A stretch of DNA of 64,000 bases, taken from the NCBI GenBank assembly GCA_019671005.1, contig CM033724.1, positions 22,359,786-22,423,785 on the forward strand, written 5' to 3'. Shown here one piece after another: positions 23,055 to 33,977 of the stretch. Position numbers and translations under genes: made by a program. The stretch comes from Hibiscus mutabilis (Eukaryota > Streptophyta > Magnoliopsida > Malvales > Malvaceae). Position 1 is the first letter of the stretch. Each line of letters begins with the position of its first letter. The notes under the pieces are model-generated. The model was given only the letters and a program-made list of their open reading frames with translations, was not told the DNA's origin and did not search any database.

Positions 23055-24050
23055 TGTTAAACCTATATTTGATTTTGATATAATAATGACTTAATTGAAA
23101 ACAAATAAATTTTTAAGGTACTTGTTTTTACTCACTAAATTGACAATCATTCAAATATAAATTATTTTCTAAATCAACCTTTCAATCCCCAGAATTTTCT
23201 AAGTATTTTGGTACTCAAATCAGCCAATTTGGTAACTGAGTACTTGTACGGCCTATGGCGTACCGGTACAGGTTTTGATTATTGGAAACCAATTTTATAC
23301 TTAATGACTTATAGGTACCATTACAAATATACGCATACTGATACACCTTTTTGAAATTGTTATCAAATTGTGCTTTGAGAATCGGTACAGCCTAAGGCAT
23401 ACTGGTACGGGGATTAATGATTTTAAAATGTTTTTAATGTTTTGGTGATCGCTAGCCTTGTCATAATTCTTGGAACTAACTTTTAAAAGTTTTGATATGC
23501 ATACTAGTACACCTATACGCGTATCGATACCCTTTGTTCTCAAAATGTTCCAGGGATTTCAGTGAGAAAAATCGATATAGAAACCCTTTGTAAAACCATC
23601 ACTCCATATCGATACGTCTACCCGTGTACCGATACCCCTTTATTGCAATGGCTATTTTTATTTTTGGTAGGTACAGATACGGATGCTTGTGTACCGATAC
23701 CTAGTGTTGCCAGACAACATTTATTATGATAAATTTGCATCCTAACAGCTCTATTCAATATCCCAACTACACAAATGACTAGAAATCAATGAGGGGTATA
23801 AAAACAAGTCTCCAAAGCCTTTTCAAAAACAAGACAACCATTCTAAAACATTCAAGCACAAATCCAACCTCTTTGAGCTCCAACCTCTTTGAGCTTAAAT
23901 TATCATATTATTGTAACCCACTTGAGTGATTTTCATTGTATTTCATTTTTCATCAAGTTTTGGGTTTTAGTGAACTTTGAATTGTGCAAACAATCTTCCT
24001 TTAGAGGAATTTCATAGTTTTCTTCTTTGTATCTACCTTTAGGAAAAAGG
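23055..24050 (+). repeat. Element H 5' LTR (shortened)
   Basis: It starts TGTTAAACCTATATTTG. It carries GTACCGGTAC (23260), GTATCGATAC (23521), ATATCGATAC (about 23606) and GTACCGATAC (about 23626), all 5' of a TATA stretch ggggtataaaaac at about 23796. Compared with 25548-26846 it lacks the last few hundred bases. Minus ORF 23301-23543 is a shadow. Confidence 0.55.
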
Positions 24051-24062
24051 GATCCCAAAAGC

Positions 24063-25184
24063 AATGGTACAAGACCAAACCTCAACTAAATTTACCATCA
24101 ATGTTTTAATGAACTGAGAAATCCAAATGCTTTGGATCGTTTTAAACACTTTCAAAATTTCAAAATCCATCAAGAACTTGTTGTTTCCATACCTTTTATG
24201 ACTTTCGATGCATTTCATTTTCGTTATCTTGATTTAATAAGGGAATGGAAGTTCATGTCTTTTTTAAGCATACCCGGCATTCTTTACAAAAACCTTGTCT
24301 TTATTTTTTACTCCAATGCCTGGTGTATTTACAACCAAGAGAAAACTGAGGTTATAGTTCTCGAATCTTATCTTATAGGAAAAACTTTTTGACTCGATTC
24401 TAAAATTATAGCCAAACTTTTGGGGATGGATGATACGGGTATTGATGATGAAAATGTTTTTCCTCAAACCTAAGGTGGCTCTGTTACCATCCTCGATGCT
24501 CATGACCTTTTCCTTCACTTCCTTATCACATGGTGGTTTTGACCATCTGGTGGTAAGTGTCTACTATTCGCCAAGTCGATGGCTTTTGGCTCCATTGTTT
24601 CCGTGAAGATATATTCCCAAATCTTGCCCAAATCATGTTTGTCGAGCTAGTCTACCTTGTCCAAAACTTCTACACCTCCATTGTCACCTTTTTCACCTAT
24701 GGCACCACCCTGAGCTTTATGTTCTACAAGCTTGAGATCGACTGCTCCTATGATCTTGCTTCGCGTCTTACCGATCCCATTGATGATCACTCTCTTCGGC
24801 ATGCAAAGTCACATTTTACAATGGTGAATGGATTCGTATTGCGGATCTCCTCGTGATGCACAACCAGATCTTGAAGAAAATGTGTCGGCGACTCTAGTTG
24901 ATCCAGTGGCTCCAGTAGCTTAGCCTTCCTTTGATGAACTTATGGCATATCTTGATGGGAAGTTTGCCACCATGACCACTCACTTCACCGAGGTAAATAC
25001 AAGGCTGGACTCGTTTGATGCTCATTTCACATCTTTGGAGAATCGAGTTACCTTCACGGAGAATCGCCAAGCTTCTATGGACATAACTCTTATCGCATTT
25101 CATGGAGAATGGCGTGGTCACTCTCTTGGTGATAATGGCATGGGCGATGACTATGAGGATGAGGATGATGGAGACGCTCCTTAG
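24063..25184 (+). pseudogene. Element H internal ORF, plant transposon-protein-like
   Basis: The reading starts MVQDQTSTKFTINVL and shows RFKHFQNFKIHQELVVSIPF..DLIREWKFM..IPGILYKNLVFIFYSNA (24132-24325), then IIAKLLGMDD. This is the layout of the N-terminal half of the 'putative plant transposon protein' domain (a W, then an FY.N motif, then a .LLG motif). Frames shift at about 24390 and 24540. The end, 24942-25184, reads FDELMAYLDGKFATMTTHFTEVNTRLDS, a coiled-coil-like segment, with an acidic tail (DDYEDEDDGDAP). Enzymatic motifs are absent and the function is unknown. Confidence 0.45.
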
Positions 25185-25547
25185 GCAATTACATTTCACA
25201 GCATATCATATCATATCATATCATATTAGGATTTGAGTTTTATGCACCTTTTCCTATGACTTTATGTTATTTTTTTGGTTTATGTCTTTATGTTGTTAAG
25301 TTGGATTTTTATTATGTTGCTTGAATTTATTCTTTGAATTTTATAATATCTATGCTTTTTATTTATGTTTGGAGTTCTTTATTGTCTTTATATTTGCCCT
25401 ATTGATTTTGATCTAGCAAAAAGGGGAGAAGTAAGAGCTAAATTTTTCAAAAAGCTTTTCAAACTTAAATAGCCTTAAAGAAAGGGGGAGTGATTTCAAA
25501 AGACTTAGAAATTTATTTTGGGTTTTGTTATGTCAAAAAGGGGAGAT
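25185..25547 (+). other. Element H 3' untranslated region and polypurine tract
   Basis: It is non-coding. It includes a short (atcat)n run at 25203-25226 and purine-rich stretches (aaaaggggagaag about 25419-25432, aaagggggagtg about 25482-25493). The tract caaaaaggggagat ends at 25547, directly before the LTR start TGTAAAGC. Such GGGGGAG repeats before the LTR are typical of Sirevirus-like elements. Confidence 0.55.
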
Positions 25548-26846
25548 TGTAAAGCTAATATTTGATTTTGATATAACAAGAGATTTCAAGGACCAATTTG
25601 TAAAATTGGATAATTTTTTAAGTACTCAAAAGACTCACAAAATGACATGGATTCGAACTTCAAATTGTTTCTTAGTAAAAAACTAAAGCCCTAAATATTT
25701 TCTAAGTGTTTTTGTACTCTAAATAGGCAAAATTTCCCAGGCGTATCGATGCCCTTTAGTCTGTATCGATACGGTGTTTCGACACTAGAATATGAATTTT
25801 TACTTGATGGATATCGAGTAATGATGTGTGCACACCCGTATTGGTACATTGTTTCGATACACATATATCTATTTCGATACGCTATTCAACTTAGGAAATA
25901 ATAGCTATATGAGTATCAGTACGGCTGTATGCGTACTGATATAGGGTGTTTAGATTTTCCAAATATTTTGCATTTAATATTCGATCGTTGCCTTGTAAGT
26001 TTATTGGAATCATATCTTTGTAAATCAATTATACCATACCGATACCCTTATATGCGTATCGATACACGTTTTTCTACACGAATAATCAAGATTTCAATGA
26101 GTAAGACCAGTACCAATACGGTACGGACCGTACTGGTATACCTTTGTAAAATTGACTATTCGTACTGATACGCCTTCCTGTGTATCGATACCCCTTTGTA
26201 CAATGACTATTTCATCTTTTGGTAGGTACCGATATGGTACCCTGTGTATCGATACTGACTGTTGGCAGACTATATTTATTGCGGGAAAAATGAAGTTCAA
26301 CGGCTCTATTGATGATCTCAGCTACCCAAATGGTTGGAAATCAATGAGGGGGTATATAAACAAGTCTCCAAAGCTGCAACAACAACTAATGATCAAGTTT
26401 TAAGCAATCAAGCAAATATCCAACAACTTTTGAGCTTTTAGAGTCAAATCTTTGTAACCCACTTAAGTGTTCATTCTTGTAATCATTTTTATTCAAGATT
26501 TGGGTTTGAGTGAACTTGTAATTGGGCAAACACACTACCTTCGAGAGTATTTTCTGTTTACTAAATTTTCTTCTTGTAAAAGAAAGTTTTCTCAAAGCTT
26601 TGGGTTAGAAAGCTTTGAGTGTGTAAAGTTTTCCTCTCAAGCCTAGAAAAAGAGAAGAATTTCTTAGTGAATTTGTGAAATCCTAAGTGGAAAGCTAAGG
26701 TAGTGGATGTAAACCTTGTTAGAAGGTTGAACCACTATAACTCCTTGTGTCTCAATCTTTTTATTTTCCAATTTGCTTCCACAACTTTTTAATTGCCAAT
26801 TCACCCCACTCTTGGCCACTTTCACCATTGATTGATCATCTCAGCA
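25548..26846 (+). repeat. Element H 3' LTR
   Basis: It starts TGTAAAGCTAATATTTG. It contains GTATCGATAC at 25763, 26055, 26182 and 26245 (last bases vary), and a TATA stretch (gggggtatataaac, about 26347). The probable end is ...CATCTCAGCA at 26846, judged from the caattcaccccactcttgg wording that precedes Sirevirus LTR ends. The exact end is uncertain. ORFs on either strand here are chance readings of the palindromes. Confidence 0.5.
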
Positions 26847-26952
26847 TGTTTTTTTGTCAAAGTACGTGTATTGTTTTATTTTTTAAGTTTTAGATTAGAT
26901 ATATTAATTGTCGTAAAATCTTTTAGGGTAAAATACACAAATGGTTACTAAA

Positions 26953-27068
26953 TGTTAGGATTTTTGTTTTGATATAATAATTAAAAAATAGTTTTGGACT
27001 AATTTGAAATATTGCAAATGTGTATTAAAGTTCAAACAATTTGAAAATAGGTTTGAAATGTTTTAAGA
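26953..27068 (+). repeat. Truncated start of a third Sirevirus-like LTR
   Basis: TGTTAGGATTTTTGTTTTGATATAA resembles the first bases of the H LTRs. It is cut after about 116 bases by the LTR of chromovirus C. Confidence 0.4.
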
Positions 27069-27184
27069 TGTAACACCTCAACCCGGATGCTACAATTGGG
27101 CCACAAGCCCAAAACCACTCCCATAAAATTTTCACTTTTAAAAAGCCAATAAAATCAATCTCATATATCCAAACACGTCATAAC
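27069..27184 (-). repeat. Element C 3' LTR, outer piece
   Basis: It runs from tgtaacacctcaacccggatgc to acgtcataac. It is nearly identical to the first 116 bases of the C 5' LTR at 63671-63786. The piece ends with ATAAC (27180-27184), the target duplication of element A. Confidence 0.85.
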
Positions 27185-28487
27185 TGATAAGTGTTCAAAA
27201 GTACTAATTTTCTTACTCTTTTTACTCATATTATTGTTAGACTTAGGCTAATATTAGTTGCATAATTAGCTATTCATGCATTAATCCATGTTTCCTTCCA
27301 TCGTTGAGCTTAATTACATAACTTGGTAGTTTTTGTGGAAAAGATGCTGCTTTGGTGTGCTTTGTGTGTGTATGTGCAGGATCACTTGCCAAAGCAATGC
27401 CGAGCTAGTTGCCAGGGCAATGCATGAAGGATATGCCGAGCTAGTTGCCAGGGTAATGCATGAAGGAGACGCCGAGCCAGTTGCCATGGCAATTGTCGAC
27501 AAAGAGAAAATGCAATAGGGATTTCGACAAGATGCATAGAGAGAGCATTAGGGAAAATTTCGACAAGTCCAAGGGAGAAGGCAAGGGGAATTTTTGACAA
27601 GCATCTAGGGCAAGGGATTTTCGACAAGCTTCATCTTTTCTTCCTTGTTCGATTGGGTTCATGCTAGGGATTAATTATCTTGTGTTTCTTTGGAACCTAG
27701 CCATGAACTAAATCTACTTGGCTATGGTTATTGTGTTTTGTGGTTGTGAGAAACTATTGGTTTTTGTTTAGGTAATAAGAGTTTGCACTTTTCTATTTCA
27801 AGGTTTATTCATTCTTGGTTCTTATTCTTGTTTGCGAGTGAATTGGGAGAGGATCTCGTGATTTCATCTATTTATCTAATATCGGGAGAGTTAGATTCAA
27901 GAAATGAAAGAATATGATCTTTATTCAATCTAATGATGGTGAAGATTAATCCGGCTTAGGAATAAGTTAAGGATTTCAACGGCTAAGAGGAGCGCAAGAT
28001 TGGTTGTTGTTCACCCTTGATTCACGCAGGGATGTATTATCAAGGCATGCACAAGTAGCTAGAGTTTCGACTTAGGGATAAGAAGAAACCATTGAAGAAC
28101 GCTCTGCCGAACCTTGAAGGTTGCTGCCCAGACGCGCAAGTAGTTGCCCAGGCAACCATCGATTAGTTGCCAAGGCAACCCGTTGTGCAAGTTGCCGCGG
28201 CAACTGAGTTGCCCGTGCACTCTTTTACCAAGACAATCCAATCGGCTATCACAACTCAACTCACGATAACTTGGCTTATCTCTCTCATTTGAATTCATCT
28301 TTTCTTTTACTTTATTTGCTTTCTAGATTAGTTAAACTTCTATAATCTTTTATTTGTGTTTTTATTTTTACAGTGCAAGAGACTAGATTCTTGAAGTAGC
28401 ACCAATCCCTGTGGAGACGATATCTTTTATACTATAACTTGCGACGTGTATACTTGCACATTTGCGTAGCACTTATTACGCGCAACA
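27185..28487 (+). repeat. Element A 5' LTR, promoter-deleted
   Basis: TGATAAGTGTTC...GCGCAACA. It is 1303 bases long against 1535 for the 3' LTR. The missing part lies between gaaaatgcaatag and gatttcgacaagatgc (about 27513-27525) and corresponds to about 45846-46085 of the 3' LTR, which holds the TATA box. It carries three copies of a 36-base repeat (27398-27500) and perfect palindromes GTTGCCNNGGCAAC at 28143, 28166 and 28191. Confidence 0.9.
27398..27500 (+). repeat. 36-bp tandem repeat in U3 of the A LTR
   Basis: There are nearly three units of 36 bases, each starting TGCCGAGCTAGTTGCCAGGG and ending atgaagga. Each contains a TTGCC-NN-GGCAA palindrome (one unit mutated to GGTAA). Equivalent arrays occur in every LTR of A, B and D (for example 30285-30390, 38755-38860, 48655-48745, 55690-55795 on the minus strand). 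Confidence 0.8.
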
Positions 28488-28493
28488 AGTTTT

Positions 28494-28512
28494 TGGCGTC
28501 GTTGCCGGGGAT
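28494..28512 (+). other. Element A primer binding site (tRNA-Asp)
   Basis: TGGCGTCGTTGCCGGGGAT differs by one base from the tRNA-Asp complement found in B, D and G. It lies six bases after the LTR. Confidence 0.85.
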
Positions 28513-28609
28513 TGGCAATAGCGACTTTGTTTTTATTTTCTTGCACTTTCATTTTATTTTTCTTGTTTAAAATTCAAAGGGCTGACAAACTTTGGTTTTG
28601 CATTGGTAT

Positions 28610-29076
28610 ATGACCAGGGCGAAACCGACTTCACCAGAATATCTCTTTGATCCAGAAATCGAACGAACCTTACAAAGACTTAGACGAAGGATAAGAGAAG
28701 CAATGGCAAATCAAGACGGCAATATGAATCAAGATGTTCGAGCAGGAAAAGGAGTGATTCTTGCACAAAACAGAACTATTTGAGACTATCTTGAAGAAGA
28801 TCTTGATAGACTTAACCCAGGAGTTGTTGCATCTGAAATTGATGCCGGCCACTTTGAGTTGAAACCGGTAATGTTTAATATGATCAACACAATAGGTCAA
28901 TTTGGCGGCTCAGCAACTGAAGATGCATGACAACATCTGAAATCTTTCCTCGAGATTTGCAACTCGTTCAAGATACACGGAGTCACCCCCGATGTCTTAC
29001 GATTAATATTATTCCCCTATTCACTGAGGGATAGGGCGAAAGCATGATTGAATAGCATTCCTGCCGGATCCATAGT
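28610..29076 (+). pseudogene. Element A gag, N-terminal part
   Basis: The start MTRAKPTSPEYLFDPEIERT at 28610 is the conserved family start; an in-frame ATG 18 bases upstream also exists. A stop replaces Arg in NRTIRDY (about 28782) and another sits at EDA.QHLKSF. The Gag core is otherwise clear (FELKPVMFNMINTIGQFGG, FLEICNSFKIHGVTPDVL, LNSIPAGSI). It breaks at the insertion of B and resumes at 39076. Confidence 0.85.
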
Positions 29077-30594
29077 GTTGCGCGTAATAAGTGCTACGCA
29101 AATGTGCAAGTATACACGTCGCAAGTTATAGTATAAAAGATATCGTCTCCACAGGGATTGGTGCCACTTCAAGAATCTAGTCTCTTGCACTGTAAAAATA
29201 AAAACACAAATAAAAGATTATAGAAGTTTAACTAATCTAGAAAGCAAATAAAGTAAAAGAAAAGATGAATTCAAATGAGAGAGATAAGCCAGGTTATCGT
29301 GAGTTGAGTTGTGATAGCCGATTGGATTGTCTTGGTAAAAGAGTGCACGGGCAACTCAGTTGTCGTGGCAACTTGCACGACGGGGTTGCCGTGGCAACTA
29401 ATTGATGGTTGCTTGGGCGACTAGTTGGGCAACTACTTGGGTGACTGGGCAGCAACTTCAAGGTTCGGCGGAGCGTTCATCAATGGTTTCTTCTTATCCC
29501 TAAGTCGAAACTCTAGCTACTTGTGCATGCCTTGATAATACATCCCTGCGTGAATCAAGGGTGAACAACAACCAATCTTGCGCTCCTCTTAGCCGTTGAA
29601 ATCCTTAACTTATTCCTAAGCCGGATTAATCTTCACCATCATTGGATTGAATAAAGATCATATTCATTCGTTTCTTGAATCTAACTCTCCCGATATTAGA
29701 TAAATGGATGAAATCACGAGATCCTCTCCCAATTCACTCGCAAACAATAATAAGAACCAAGAATGAATAAACCTTGAAATAGAAAAGTGTAAACTCTTAT
29801 TACCTAAACAAAAACCAATAGTTTCTCACAACCACAAAACACAATAACCATAGCCAAGTAAATTTAGTTCATGGCTAGGTTCCAAAGAAACACAAGATAA
29901 ACAATCCCTAGCATGAACCCAATCGAACAAGGAAGAAAAGATGAAGCTTGTCGAAAATTCCCCTTTGCTTCCTCTTTTGATCTTGTCGAAATTCCCTCTT
30001 GCTCTCCCTACGGAATTGTCGAAATCTCCTTGATATTTATAGGGCTAGGCCAAAGTCCTTCTTTGAGGAGGAGTTTGAGTTGGAATTAAATTATCTTTAA
30101 AGAATATAATTCTTTATTATAATTTTATTCCTATTAGAACTTCTCCTATCCTCTTGGAATTTAATTCTTCTTTAATCTCTGCATGGAAATCAAATTCCTT
30201 TGGGCTTGGGCCTTGCTCCATGTCATCTTGGGCTTGTAAAATCATGAGTTTTGACATCCCTATTGTATTTTGTCTTTGTCGACAAATGCCATGACAACTG
30301 GCTCGGCGTCTCCATCATGCATTGCCCTGGCAACTAGCTCAGCATATCCTTCATATATTGCCCTGGCAACTAGCTCGGCATTGCTTTGGCAAGTGATCCT
30401 GCACATACACACACAAAAACACACCAAAGCAGCATCTTTTCCACAAAAACTACCAAGTTATGTAATCAAGCTCAACGATGGAAGGAAACATGGATTAATG
30501 CATGAATGACTAACTATGCAACTAATATGAGCCTAAGTCTAACAATAATATGAGTAAAAAGGGTAAGAAAAATAGTACTTTTGAACACTTATCA
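29077..30594 (-). repeat. Element B 3' LTR
   Basis: TGATAAGTGTTC...GCGCAACA on the minus strand, 1518 bases. The TATA box (CTATAAATATC on the minus strand) is at about 30034-30041. The terminal part 29330-29460 has several TTGCCNNGGCAA sites. ORF 30270-30509 on the plus strand is a reading through the 36-base repeats and is not a gene. Confidence 0.92.
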
Positions 30595-30606
30595 CACCCC
30601 CAAACT
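30595..30606 (-). other. Element B polypurine tract
   Basis: GTTTGGGGGTG on the minus strand is directly 5' of the 3' LTR, preceded by GAGGACAAGCAATAGTTCGA. Confidence 0.85.
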
Positions 30607-30880
30607 CGAACTATTGCTTGTCCTCAAGCAATGCAAACTCATAATTACCTGCCAAGACTTCAAATTTTCACAAACTTAGCTTTGAACTTGATTTCAATTC
30701 TCTGAACCGGGGCACAAAGTATGATTGGCTTTTTATTTTTCGGAAAACTGAGGAGTTACTCGGAATCAAACTATAATGCTTGTGAGTGTGTGCGGAGTTG
30801 TGTGTAAGTTGATTTTCCGGATTCTATGCAAACAATAGGTTTTCAAATTACTTCATTGGGTTCTTTTTAACATGTTTTAA

Positions 30881-31064
30881 CTAGAGCCAATTTCGGGCAC
30901 CTCTAGTGTTTTATTTTTAGTTTTCTTAAGTTAATTTAATTGACTAGAGCCGGTTTCGGGCACCTCTAGTTAGTAAATTTTTAACGCCTCCTAGAGCCAG
31001 TTTCGGGCACCTCTAGTGATCAATTTTTTTAGCATATGCTAGAGCTAATTTCGGGCACCTCTAG
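30881..31064 (-). repeat. Element B hairpin array (four units)
   Basis: Four copies of a 26-base unit run CTAGAGGTGCCCGAAA then YYGGCTCTAG (read on the minus strand), spaced 20-40 bases apart by A/T-rich linkers. CTAGAG and CTCTAG at the two ends can pair, so each unit could fold as a small hairpin in RNA. It lies between the two purine tracts and has no coding potential. Confidence 0.85.
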
Positions 31065-31370
31065 CCTTCATCCAATTTTTATTCTAATCCCCCAATTAGT
31101 TAATTATCAACCTAAGTTTACTAGAACTCCTTAAATCAATCAAACCACAACAGTGTTTTATCAAATTTAGCATCATAGTAAAATTCTAAGTTTTTCCATG
31201 GTTATCCTAGAATAAAAATTCTATCAATTAAGTGCATTGGTAAAGTCATCATTGAATATTCATCAAATCTAAGCAATTCTTGTTCCAATTAAAGGTATGG
31301 CAAGCAATTTATGTATCCTAAATGTAATGCTTAAGATTAATGTAACTAAACATGGTAATTACTAATAACA

Positions 31371-31385
31371 ACCCCCCCCAAACTC
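31371..31385 (-). other. Element B internal purine tract
   Basis: CTCGAGTTTGGGGGGGTTG on the minus strand is a near copy of the polypurine tract, about 780 bases from the 3' LTR and preceded by AATGCCTCA. It is conserved in A and D. Confidence 0.7.
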
Positions 31386-31448
31386 GAGTGAGGCATTATC
31401 CTTAATGCATGCATAAAAATAATGAAAAATAAAAATGCATACGAGGAC

Positions 31449-32330
31449 TTACTCCGAGAGTTCGTCATCGTAGATGATTAGCTTCCTTCTAGTTGGCGTC
31501 TTGATTTTCTTGCTTGAACGCGATGGTTGTTTTCTTGTTGCCGATGGTGGAATCGATCCTCGTACGGGGTTGTCCTCATTATCCTCTTCATCAATGTCAA
31601 TGGCTTTTCACTTGGAGGATTCAATTGGTGCGGTCTTTATTGGTTCAATGGAGGATTCGTCCGAATCTGAAAAATCAGAAAATGATTCCGTAGGAGTTGA
31701 TTCGGGCATAAGTGCTTTACCTTTGGCTTTTGCAGTGGTTGCCGAGGCATCGTCAGGGTTGGTTGTCGTGGCGTCAGCTTCCTTGTTACGTTCCACATGG
31801 GCACCATTGTAGTGCTTCAATCTTTGTCCATTAACTTTGAATTCATGGTTGTCAGAGATGAACTTGATTATCACGGCGCTATGGGAGAATGGTTTGACGA
31901 CTTCAAATGGTCCCGACCATCTTGATTTCAGCTTTCCCGGGAAAAGTTTTAGCCGAGAATTGAATAGGAGAACTAGTTGCTCTGGCGTGAATTGCCGTGG
32001 CAATAGTTTCTTGTCATGCCATCGCTTTGTTTTCTCCTTGTAGATTCGTGCATTGTTATAGGCAAGTGCACGAAATTCTTCTATCTCATTGAGATCCATC
32101 AAGCGCTTTTGTCCGGCACTTCCCCAATCCATATTCACGGTCTTGATTGCCCAGTACGCCTTGTGCTCGATTTCCACCGGTAGATGACATGTTTTACCAT
32201 AGACAAGCCGGAAGGGGGACATACCTAATGGTGTTTTGAATGCAGTGCGATATGCCCCAAAGTCGTCATCTAGTCTTAATGACCAATCCTTCCTTGAGGG
32301 ATTTACAACTTTCTCGAGTATTCCCTTCAA
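31449..32330 (-). pseudogene. Element B integrase C-terminus fused to extra ORF
   Basis: The minus frame from 32330 carries the integrase tail (KTPLGMSPFRLVYGKTCHLP, LLFNSRLKLFPGKLKSRW, GPFEVVKPFSHSAVIIK). It continues without a stop after HVERNKE into ADATTTNPDDASATTAKAKG and an acidic/Ser-rich stretch (SFSDFSDSDESS) until a stop at about 31605. Past that stop, likely a CGA-to-TGA change, it runs on to a basic end with IIYDDELSE at 31449. In A and D the two parts are separate ORFs; here the spacer is deleted, giving an in-frame fusion. Confidence 0.75.
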
Positions 32331-33010
32331 CCCGGTTGGAAATTTTGCTTGCCCGTTGGTTTGTGGGTGATATGCCGTGGCGATCTTGTGTGATATGCCG
32401 AGCGTTGCAACATCTTGGCAATTAGTGCATTGTCAAAATGCTTGCCCTCGTCGCTGATAATTGCTCTCGGCATCCCAAACCGTGTAAATATGTTTTTCTG
32501 CAGGAATCGTTGCACGGTCTTGGAGTCGTCGTTGGGAACTGCAGCTGCCTCTACCCATTTAGACACATAGACGACGGCGAGTAAGATGTAGAGGTTGCCG
32601 AATGAAGATGGGAAAGGTCCCATAAAATCGATCCCCCATACATCGAACAGTTCCACCTCGATGATGTTCTGGAGTGGCATCTCATGTCGTCTAGAGATAT
32701 TGCCCGTCCTCTGGCAACGATCACATTGCTTGTAAAAGTCTTGGGCATCTTTGTACAATGTTGGCCAATACAAACCGGATTGCAAGACTTTGGCCACGGT
32801 ACGAGTTCCTCCAAAATGTCCTCCATAGGGTGAAGAATGGCATTGCCGGAGTACATTCTGTTGCTCTTCTTCAGGGACACATCGGCGTATAACCTGATCT
32901 GCACATTGTTTAAATAAAAGAGGCTCGTCCCAAAAAGTAATGCTTAGCATCATGGCGGAACCGCTTCTTCCCTTGGTGAGTAATGCCATACGGAAAAATA
33001 CCACAAACAA
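32327..33010 (-). pseudogene. Element B integrase N-terminus and catalytic core
   Basis: The frame shows the HHCC zinc region (CHSSPYGGHFGGTRTVAKVL, then CDRCQRTG) and the DDE core: WGIDFMGPFP, then ISDEGKHFDN. After that it shifts frame before the Glu-bearing HPQTNGQ motif (about 32350), which reads HITHKPTGKQ. So the third catalytic residue is out of frame. Upstream it overlaps the RNase H frame by a shift at about 32930. Confidence 0.85.
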
Positions 33011-33629
33011 GGAAGTTAACTAAATCTGCGTACCAGGGTATTGCCGAGGCATGTGCTACCGTAGTGTCTGCTCCCAAAATTGTCGAGGCGTGCGCGTCAA
33101 AGATTGCTGCGGCGTCGAGAGTTGCCGAGGCGTGTGCATCTATGGTTGCCGAGACGTTATAGGTTGCCGAGGCATCAAGGGTTGCCGAGGCGTTGAGGGT
33201 TGTTGAGGCAATTAGAATTTGTTCATCCGGGAATGCATCGCATATCTCTAGATCTGCGTCCTCCTCCCTATTGCGTTCCAAACGTGATAAGTGATCGGCC
33301 ACTTGATTTTCTGTTCCTTTCCTGTCCTTAATTTCAATATCAAATTCTTGTAAAAGTAATATCCAACGAATCAAATGAGGTTTAGCATCCTTTTTAGCAA
33401 ATAAGTATTTGATTGCCGAATGGTCCGTATGAACAATTACCTTTGTACCAATTAAATAGGATCGGAACTTGTCAAATACGAAAACTACAGCTAGTAACTC
33501 TTTCTCCGTTGTTGTGTAATTCACTTGAGCACCATTAAGAGTTTTACTAGCGTAGTATATCACATGGAAGGTCTTACCTGTGCGTTGGCCTAGGACTGCT
33601 CCTACCGCGAAATCACTTGCATCACACAT
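32910..33629 (-). pseudogene. Element B RNase H and Ala/Ser-rich linker
   Basis: CDASDFAVGAVLGQ, TTEKELLAVVF, VHTDHSAIKYLFAKKDAKP and QVADHLSRLER are the four RNase H carboxylate blocks in order. They are followed by a linker made of repeated ASATLDA/DAHAS wording (33230-33040) whose DNA is a series of TGCC-NN-GGCA palindromes. The frame then enters the integrase region and is lost at 32910. Confidence 0.85.
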
Positions 33630-33977
33630 GAGCTCAAAAGGTAGTGTCCAATCTGGTGGAACGACAATGGGTGCCGAGGCAAGCTTTTTCTTTAGGGTTT
33701 CGAATGCTTGAGTGCAAGAATCATCAAAATCGAAGACTTTATCCTGTTCAAGCAGATTACAAAAGGGTTTAGTGATTTTAGAAAAATTATGAATGAACCT
33801 TCTGTAAAAACCTGCATGTCCGAGAAAACTTCGAATTCCTTTTAACCGAATTTGGTGGGGGTAATCTCTCGATCACATCCACCTTGGCTTTGTCTACTTC
33901 AATTCCCTTGGATGAAATCTTGTGGCCGAGCACTATTCCTTCATCTACCATAAAGTGTCATTTCTCCCAATTGAGGA

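Larger units (their letters stand above)
23055..26846 (+). mobile_element. Element H: short non-autonomous LTR element, Sirevirus-like ends
   Basis: Two related LTR-like blocks (23055-about 24050 and 25548-about 26846) share TTTGATTTTGATATAA at the start and palindromic GTAYCGRTAC clusters. They also share a ggggtataaaaacaagtctccaaag promoter segment (plus variants) and gtaacccacttgagtg wording. Between them lie about 1.5 kb with one decayed ORF and the purine tract caaaaaggggagat. There is no gag, RT or integrase, so mobility would need another element. No PBS and no matching target duplication were found. The 5' LTR looks shortened near 24050. The copia assignment rests on the GGGGAGAT tract and LTR wording. 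Confidence 0.55.

Noticed and set aside
27314..27662. Overlapping ORFs on both strands with repeated LPWQLA-type peptides (also at 38630, 45710, 48552, 55591)
   Set aside because: They are readings of the 36-base LTR repeat and its palindromes in several frames. They lie in LTRs and change frame between copies.
31474..31812. Plus-strand 112-residue ORF and its counterpart at 49847-50206
   Set aside because: These are exact antisense shadows of the extra ORF of B and D; hydrophobic composition comes from the Ser/Asp/Glu-rich sense codons.
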